Shown: positions 56,542 to 64,000 of the stretch, piece by piece
Position numbering within the stretch: the stretch's first letter is position 1
Layout: each line of letters begins with the position of its first letter
Source of the DNA: Pyxicephalus adspersus
Taxonomy: Eukaryota > Chordata > Amphibia > Anura > Pyxicephalidae
Reading direction: 5' to 3'
DNA length: 64,000 nucleotides
Assembly: GCF_032062135.1 (NCBI RefSeq)
Contig: NC_092861.1
Coordinates: 56,589,674 to 56,653,673 of the forward strand
Notes under the pieces: generated by a model
Database searches by the model: none
The model's input: the letters and a program-made list of their open reading frames with translations, nothing else
What the model was told of the DNA's origin: nothing
Position numbers and translations under genes: made by a program

Positions 56542-57540
56542 CCACCTGGGCGTTACACTGATGTCTAGATTTCTGTACCAAAAGCGGTACACTGTTTTTC
56601 ATGAATTTTTTTTTTTAAATTGTAGACCTTTAACTTACAGAAATATGTCCGAAAATGGGTCTAGTAGATATCATGAATATAAAAAATATTTGAAACACAC
56701 AATCATGTAAAAAAAAATACTTTTAATAAAATTAAATAAAATACACAAAAATCAGCTTAAACAAGAATACATAAATAAATGAAAAATACTGAAAATGCGA
56801 TAATTCGGTATACTGCATAGTAATATATTTTTCTAAAACACCTCCCTAGTGTCCAACAGTCCAACGTCACAAATCTATGGACAAAACCACATAAATATAT
56901 TTTGTATTATTTTGTATTGGATTGGATACAGGACTTTGTATTGAATCCAATACAAAATATTTGAATTTCCCGCTACGACTCCCATGGACAGGCGGACGCA
57001 CGGACATCTTTGGGAATCGCCGAGGGACGCATACGCGAACGCCGGGTATTCTAATTCTTTCCAAACTTCTGTACTTCCATGCAAAAAGTGTTAAATTTTT
57101 TGCATGGAAATTTATTTTAGATTGAAGGCTATAATTCACCGAATTACTCAATAATTACTTATAATTCACCAAATTACCGCATAACTCACCAAAATATGTC
57201 CAAAATTTTATAAATTTAATAATACATTTTTTTTTATAAAACATAAAAAAAATCTTTAAAAAAAGTTTTAAAAAAAATAGTGTATAATGTAATGTACCTG
57301 TACAGTAGCTTATTTAATATATATATAATACAATTATATATATATTATATAAGGATTTCTTTGTATTGGACTCAATACAGCTTTTTTGTATTGAGTTCAA
57401 GGCAAAGGAACTCAATACAAAATTTTGAATTTCCCACCCGGCCCACACCCCGGTGATCGTCACTGCACTCGCCGGATGAAGAAAGAAGACAGAAGACATT
57501 TCCGGAGGAGCTGCGGGGAGAAGGTGAGTATTTTTTTTTA
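56542..57540. repeat. Composite repeat region with GTATTGAATCCAATAC modules
   Basis: A TTAA at 56538-56541 is followed by CCACCTGGGCGTTACACTG and CAAAAGCGGTACACTG, resembling a left end of a TTAA-targeting element. Two similar modules follow: TTGTATTGAATCCAATACAA then ATTTCCCGC with a CpG-rich stretch (56930-57050), and TTGTATTGGACTCAATACAG then ATTTCCCACC with another CpG-rich stretch (57360-57540). The second ends with a splice-donor consensus AAG|GTGAGTA (57521-57530). A matching right end was not found, so the outer limits are uncertain. Confidence 0.5.
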
Positions 57541-57747
57541 ATCGACGCTGGACAGACTGATAGGCATTAATAGGGAGGTAGGCATTAATTCAGTCACATG
57601 TCCATTTAGCTTGGTGAGCAAAGTAAATAGCAACAATAAAGATGGACAGGACATTAAAGGTAGCAAAAAATAATCGTAACAATACAATTAAAATCAACAA
57701 TAAAACTTTTTACATTGGATTGTTAAGATTATTTTTTGCTACCTACG
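57541..57747. other. Unassigned DNA
   Basis: AATAATCTTAACAAT-type sequence near 57672-57735 occurs in both orientations around a short AT-rich spacer; nothing else is seen. Confidence 0.4.
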
Positions 57748-57816
57748 CTTTCATCAGTAAAGCTGGGTGATCCAGCAAACCTGGAATGGATATGGTCCAG
57801 GATTGAAAACATTTGG
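57748..57816. mobile_element. Palindromic MITE fragment, GGGCCTGATTTATTAAAG family, copy 5
   Basis: CTTTCATCAGTAAAGCTGGG, TGATCCAGCAAACCTGGAAT and GGTCCAGGATTGAAAACATT match the left-central part of the family. Both ends are missing. Confidence 0.7.
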
Positions 57817-59539
57817 GCTTCAAATCCAGCCCATCTAAACTTTTTTTTTAGAAAAAATGTGAATTTCGACTTAAATCTATTTGTATTTCCCAATTCAATC
57901 CAACTCATTTTTTCCTTAAAAGCAGTTTTATTCTGTGCACGATGTTGACATGTTTCAGGCGCATTTTTCATGTGTGAATCACACAATTTCTATTCTATTG
58001 TAGGAGACCCTGCCTTCTGCAACAAAAGAATGAGACTACATGATAGTGTAGGAGCAGAGCCAGAAACACTAGTCAAGATCTCTCACCCCTATTATATTCA
58101 CTGATAATAGATGCTAGCCTAGGATTTATCCATTTGCATGCCACTTAATATATTTGTTTACATATGGTAATGATTTTTGCACACTAACTTGTTTTTTGCT
58201 CACCTTTTTAGAAAGTGAGAAGAAGCTGTCTGCTCGGCACAAACCTCTTTGTACAGAAATGTATATTGTGTCACTCCCTGCTCACTTATGGAGCGCTTTT
58301 ATGTATTCTTTGTATTGAAAATGACTAATAGTCAGCCAAGTGTTGATTTTCCCCATTTCTTAAATAAAGCTTTCTCCTGTCATGTTGTTTTTTTGAAAGT
58401 CAAATAAGAGGGTGAGAGTAGGTTATTTTCTGAGCATCTTTTAGCAATAAATGGCTCTCAATTCTATTATCTCAGAGGATGTCACTTTTCCTATGCACTC
58501 TGAATGTTAGAAATGTTCTCTGAATCAGCTGTTAAGCATCATTACCACCCATTGGCACATTATACCTATACAGGAGCTTAGTGTCTTCTGGATAATTTTC
58601 GTCATTAGAGTTTGGCATTAAGGAAAGAATAATAGTTTGAAAAAGGTAGCTGAAAAGTACATCTTAGATTTAATTTCACCAAGTAACTTTTTGTTATTAA
58701 AATATCAAGCAGTGTACTAATAGTTGATTATTCATTTTCTTTTGCTCATTGACAGATTATTTAGGCTTTATTTTTATGACAATAGCAGGGATGTTGGCAC
58801 AATAGCAATTTTCTAGGTCCTTCTAAATTATCAGTTTTATCAGTGCCTATTTTATTCTTGCTTTTTCATTGTATGTTATTTTTTGATCTGTAATCAGAGG
58901 TCTTTGATGGGGAAGCAAATTTAATTTACTAGAAAGGGTTGGCACTAACATTTTCCAAAAGCCCATACTCAGTGGATCTTCATACTTAAAGCTGGACTTT
59001 TTTTCTGTGCCTTTGCAGCTCAGCTAATGATATATTAGTCTATCACGTACCATTTAGGCTGACAATTGCAATAAGGTACACATAATACTGCACACATTTT
59101 CACATAGCATAGTAGTGCACATCTCACAGGTCAGTGCATTGCTTTGCTATTTATTCAGAATAGCATTCCAACATACCTTCTTCAGGGAACTGTGTGTGCA
59201 TCACAAGGCAACACTTCATAGTGTGTGTGCAGCTGAAAATAGTGCAGGTCTGATTTTTGGACCACTCTGGTGAGTTGGGCACCAAATGAATCAGTTGAAT
59301 GGGCCACTCTAAATCAGTGCAAAGTGAATACGCATAAGCATAAACTTTATCTTTTTTCCGTGTCATCTATATCTTTGGATCTTTGGAACCAAATTTTAAA
59401 ATGCTAGAACTCTGACAAAAACGTGTTACTTTCAAATCGTAGGAATTCGAGTTGATTGTTGAATTATGCTGCTCATCCATACTAGAATGACATACTCTAA
59501 CATTTAGTCCTACCCTCAATGCAGTTTGCAAAATACAAG
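57817..59539. other. Unassigned DNA, 1.7 kb, including a higher-complexity block
   Basis: No gene or repeat family is recognised. 58180-58620 is non-repetitive and free of obvious transposon ends, and could be examined for conservation. Confidence 0.45.
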
Positions 59540-60100
59540 CTGATCCTAGGCAAAACCCTATAAATCTATGGTTCATTTTAATTATATCTATGCAGATGAT
59601 GTTTATATCTTTTAAACCTAAAAGATCTATTACCAGCCATTTAAATCTACCTAACTGGTCTAAAAAATGGTTGAAGAGCAAATGGCTAAAACTTAACCCA
59701 AAGTAAGCTGAATTATTTGTGGTTGGAAAAAATGGCAAAAGTCCATTCCAATTACTTGTTTGGGAGACACAAAGCTCCATTGCTCTAATCTGGCTGTACT
59801 AATGGATGGGGGAGTCCAGCTATCTGTGATTAGATCATGATACTTCCACCTGAGGGATATTGCAAGAATGAAATACCAAAATCATTATTTCATAACTTAA
59901 CATCTGGATTACAGTAAGATCCCTGACTAAAATCTAGGAACTTCTGGATTACAGCTAATAAAAAATAATTGAAAATGTGATTGGCATACTGACTTTAAGC
60001 ATTCAAATAATATAAATGACCAGCTGCGGTTTCAAATTTCCTCTGGCCCAGTTTGATATTAGTCAGTTGTTTATCCGCCATTACTTACATGCCACATTAT
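59540..60100 (+). mobile_element. LINE reverse-transcriptase relic with YADD motif
   Basis: A degraded non-LTR RT. YIYADDVYIF (about 59583-59612) is the catalytic palm motif, with Y-A-D-D at 59589-59600. Frame-shifted further on are WLKLNP and AELFVVGK (about 59684-59730), matching the FLKLNPDKTELLVVG region of L2/Rex-like LINEs. YFHLRDIARM (about 59841-59870) and an HNLTSGLQ remnant (about 59890-59915) stand in for the FFHLRNIARI and HAFISSRLDY blocks. Stops are frequent. The spacing of all blocks agrees with one continuous LINE ORF. Confidence 0.75.
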
Positions 60101-63100
60101 GGAAAAAATATCCTTGTCTATTGATAAAATTGTCAAGACATATTAGAAGTGATAAACTATAATAGTATATTTTTTCAATTTTATTTTTATTTGAGTATGT
60201 CTGTGTGTTGTCAATGTGGTGCAAGTGGCAGCCAACCACACTCTCTGTCTAGCAACAGAAGTGCCTGGGACCAAAAATAAAAAAATTGGATAACCAGCAA
60301 AACCCTCTGAACCATATTCGTTCAAATATTGGCAGACAAGGGAAGTGATGTGCACACCCCCCGTCTGTGGCAGGTCAATACATTCTCCCAGCAATCCCTG
60401 TGCTGTCCGCTTCTTCTACTCAGGACTTTTGCCGAGATGCATGCACTTTAGTACCTAGATCTGCATTGCTGCTGTGGTTATTACATTGGAGTACCATTTT
60501 CCCAGCTGGACTTTCCACTTATTATTTTTAGGGAATCTCTAAATTGCAAGACAGCAAGAAACACCATCAGGAATCATACAAAGAATTCAAACTGGTGTTT
60601 CCAGGCTATACAGTGTAAGAAGCCAAATGAGCACACGGGATCCACCCCATACCTAAATAAATATTTTTGTGTAGACTGAGTATGAATTTATCTGTCATGA
60701 TACTTTGCAGTACTAGAAAAAAACTTTCTCACTCCTTGTTTATCATCTATAACAAAAAGAGTGAACAAGTCTGACTTTGGAAGGTACAGTACAGACATTT
60801 TTTCCAACTTTCACTCAGATTTAATTATGAAATGAATAGCATATGTTCAGCAGATTTTAGAAACTGTCATCCATAACATTGAAATGAATCCAAAGAATAA
60901 ACAATTAAGAAGATTAAACAGATTATGCCTGTATGGTGTTCCTCTTATCCTGAATTATTGAAACTGTCTCTTTTTTTTCTAACTTGCATTTATCCAACAG
61001 AATAAAAGCCAGTTTGATGTCTGTGTTCCCAGTTTATTAAAAAATATGAACTAAATTAAAAACAAAAATAGTGATGCCTTAGGAATTGTTTATTACAGTT
61101 AAAAAATGACTATGTGTGAGAATGATGCTGAACATTTTTTTTTCACCTCCGCTACATAATTCATTTTTATACCCTTAGATTGGTTTGCACATCTGAGATC
61201 CATTAAACTCTTCACCTTAAGTACATTACATGTATTTACGGCGCTGAGCAGAGTACATAGAACACATCATATTTAATATCAGGTTCCTTGAATGTGGCAG
61301 CTGCTGTGAATTTTATAACATGTAGTATTGTATTTTCCCTTGCTAGCTATTGATGTCTGTGAAAGAATAAAAGATTTCAGAAGCAACAGCATTCTCTCAG
61401 TGTCAAGGGATAATCTGATATCTTTGGAAAAACAAGCTACTCAATATAGACAGCATTGTAAATATGTTATATGGCCCTTGTTGTGAATTGATACAGTTGG
61501 TATCCAAGCTTGCTTTTATGGAAATATATTGGGCCCTGTTTTGTAGAATGCCCTGCTGTAGTACAAGTAAGGGTAACCATACACAGCAAGATGTAGTTGC
61601 TCGATCACATACTGTAGCTGTTATAAGAGATTGCATACAAAAGTTGAATATTAAAAATTCAAAAAATAAAATTCAGAAAAGACTAGATATAACCTAGTAC
61701 CATATCAATGGTGTATTATGATTGCACCTCTATTTGTCATCATACACTATAAAGTTCCAGGCTGATACATCGGTTTCAAGACTTACTGCTTGTTGAACCA
61801 GCAGTGACCAAACTAACGGGCAGGGATGGGTGAAGTTATATTATCACCAGTTTCTCCAAACGGTCTTGCAATGAGTTAAATGAATCAACAGTTGGTGCAG
61901 TCCTACTCATTCTTCATCTCTCATTTCTTAATTGATGATATGACTATTTGTGCTCAATATACCCATACTTAAAGTGATTGTTATGCGATATGAATTATAT
62001 TCACTCAGTCTTGAGATAATATGGCAGTGCACATTTTTTCATATGGTCCTAAAGTTTACTTCCTAGCTGTAGGACCTTTAGCATAGCCTATTCTTTCCTC
62101 CTCCCTTTCTTTGTCCCTGGCCCTATCCATGTATTCAATGTACTTCAGTTCCTTCAAAGCATGATGTTTGCAAAAGTTTTCGCATGAGCCTCCGTGCTGC
62201 TTGCATTAGGCCTGAAACAAATACGTAGTTAAGACATCACTGAACCAATAACAGGGTTTGTAACTGAAAATAGAAACATTTTATTTAAATATGTTATTAA
62301 TCGATTAAGAGGGTGGTCGAAATAAAAAAAGAAAGTATAATCCGATTAAACATCAGCTTTAAAATATAACTTTAAGAAATTGGCACTGCAAGCAAGAGAT
62401 CTGACTGATCGACAAATTCTGTACAGTTTTCATTGTTTCCTATCTTACAGTGAGACAGCAAAGCATATATAGATTAAGACTTCTTAGTTTATCCAATCTC
62501 CTCCCTTTCTCCTGTAGATATTCATTAACACAGGGGAATAAAAAAAGAAATTGCAAATTAAGATTTAAAAGTTTGTAGACAGAAATGAATAACTTCCTTG
62601 GTTGAATGTTTCCTAGCATAAAAGTCCCAGGTTTTGTTTTTAGGTTAAACAAGGTGAGTGTTCACGTGACAGGTAGTCTGAGGTAACATTGCCATGGGCC
62701 AGATATGTCCTAGCTGTATGTTTAATTCATCTCACTATATTTACATTCTTTGTGTGGTCCAGTCTAAATCTTAGGTCATATCTGGAATGCTAAAAAGAGC
62801 TCAAATGAAAAACAAAATAGGATTCTTCAAATGAATTCTTTTATGTAATTAACTCTCGCAGGACAAAATGTCATATCATATATAAAAATACATTGCTTTT
62901 ATTCTTTTTTTTCTTTTTTAAAAGTGATGGGCTTAGTTAATACATTTATGAAACAAGAGGCTTCATCTAGGTTGTGGTCACCTGAAGCTGAAGCCTATGT
63001 ATTAAGAATTAGGTTAATATTTACCACGTGCAGGAGTTGATGAAAAAGAATATAGAGAATATGGTGCAACATGTTCACAATAGGTAAAAACAGAGGGGAA

Positions 63101-63500
63101 TTTTGGCTTCTATGAGCAGATTTATTATGTCCAGTGTTTACTCTAAAAAGTTTGGAGTATGCTTTAGTTAAACTTGATGAAGCCCACCAGAAATATTCAC
63201 CATCATGAATGTCATGCAAACCTACTTGTGAAAATTATAATAAAGAAAATCAGATTTTCAAAAATCAGATTAGAAAATCAATCCAGCCTGCTTTTTGTAT
63301 GCAATACCACTATAGTTCTATAGTTCTGTTATTACATTTTAGTATAGGTCAAAAGTGGATAACGAGTTACCAATGGTGAAAGTTTAAGCAGTTATTTTCT
63401 AGTGATAAGACACTAAGCTGTCTTTTACTTCATTATTGTTATATAGTTCTGTACTGTCCCTCTATAGATCCAAGTCTCTCTGTCCCTCTATGTTCTTCAG
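60101..63500. other. Unassigned DNA, 3.4 kb
   Basis: AT-rich sequence with no gene, RNA or repeat family recognised. Confidence 0.5.
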
Positions 63501-63748
63501 TAGGGATCAGCGAGAATGCCTCTTGGAGGCATGCGAGTGCCTCCAATCAGCTGTGACTGCGGGTGAACCCCAGATGAACTCTCAATGGAGATTCTCCATT
63601 GGAGATTCTCCATTGAGAGATCATCTGAGTTCGGCGAGAACACGACCTTGTGACGAATCACAAGGCCGTTCTCGTTTACATGTTCTGTAAACAGGAAAGG
63701 CCGATTCCCCAAGAGATTGAAATTAAAAATTTCGCTCGCTCATCCCTA
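63501..63748. mobile_element. hAT-type MITE, TAGGGATGAGCGAG family, copy 2
   Basis: Left TAGGGATCAGCGAG (63501-63514) and right CTCGCTCATCCCTA (63735-63748) match at 13 of 14 positions as inverted repeats. Flanking octamers TTCTTCAG and CTCTTCAG match at 7 of 8. The interior has hairpins, including TCTCAATGGAGATTCTCCAT-type arms near 63570-63622, and shares CAGATGAACTCTCAATGGAG with the copy at 49300. No coding capacity. Confidence 0.85.
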
Positions 63749-63756
63749 CTCTTCAG

Positions 63757-64000
63757 TTGTCCTTTTTTGACTGTATATATACACCACTAAAAAAAGGTTT
63801 TGTTTATTATCAAAAAGTGTTATTTGGCAAACTTCACTATTTGCTCGTTTCCAAAACTCGTATGTCATTTGACTATATAATTAATTTAGGTGAAGAAATG
63901 CTCCATTTCCCTTTCTCCAAAACTTGGGAGGTATGGTTTTATGGTAACTGGCTGCCATTCGGGTAATATAATGTCTTCTGTAATGTGACTGGGAGCCAGA
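63757..64000. other. Unassigned DNA to window end
   Basis: No feature is recognised. Confidence 0.5.

Noticed and set aside
59367..59780. Minus-strand frame of 137 codons
   Set aside because: It is antisense to a plus-strand LINE RT relic that shows ordered RT motifs.

Overview
The window looks like a gene-poor, AT-rich stretch of a vertebrate nuclear genome, most likely from a frog. I recognise no host protein-coding exon, rRNA, tRNA or snRNA gene. Almost everything identifiable is a transposable element or its remains. The anuran guess rests on the mixture: Ngaro-type tyrosine-recombinase (YR) retrotransposons carrying an SGNH hydrolase, L2/CR1-type LINE fragments with an (AAT)n-type tail, many small palindromic DNA transposons, hAT MITEs with 8-bp target duplications, and Tc1/mariner/Tigger-like and T2-like ends. 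No species can be named from the sequence alone.

Layout. 1-640 is the C-terminal reverse-transcriptase end of an L2-like LINE, and 975-1300 a broken mariner transposase. 1340-6365 is the centrepiece, a near full-length decayed YR retrotransposon ordered Gag (CCCH/CCHC zinc motifs), RT, RNase H, tyrosine recombinase, SGNH hydrolase, 3' tail. 7213-8460 is a layered insertion: a TA microsatellite split by a probable solo LTR, which is itself split by a TA-flanked MITE. 9.4-17 kb holds LINE tails, AAT-flanked palindromic MITEs, a 971-bp non-autonomous DNA element and a second YR 3' end (11370-12050). 18110-21180 is a second, diverged YR element that stops inside RNase H. 21-38 kb is mostly unassigned DNA with scattered MITEs and a minus-strand Tc1 transposase relic (27783-28310). 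38507-39299 is a 31-bp minisatellite with higher-order structure. 40-64 kb holds eight well-delimited small DNA transposons, several defined by matching 8-bp or TA target duplications, plus two LINE coding relics (42770-43265, 59540-60100).

How the parts relate. The retrotransposon domains form the usual YR replication set: a nucleic-acid-binding Gag, RT plus RNase H for cDNA synthesis, and a recombinase for integration. In the first copy essentially every enzymatic domain has lost a catalytic residue and carries frameshifts, so it is a fossil. The MITEs encode nothing and would have depended on transposases supplied elsewhere. The most notable structures are the SGNH-bearing YR element with a possible splice acceptor before its hydrolase, an 808-bp hAT MITE built from a series of hairpins, a Tigger-like element inserted exactly at the edge of an older hAT copy, and the minisatellite with a 12-unit internal duplication. 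All family assignments come from reading motifs by eye; no database search was run.
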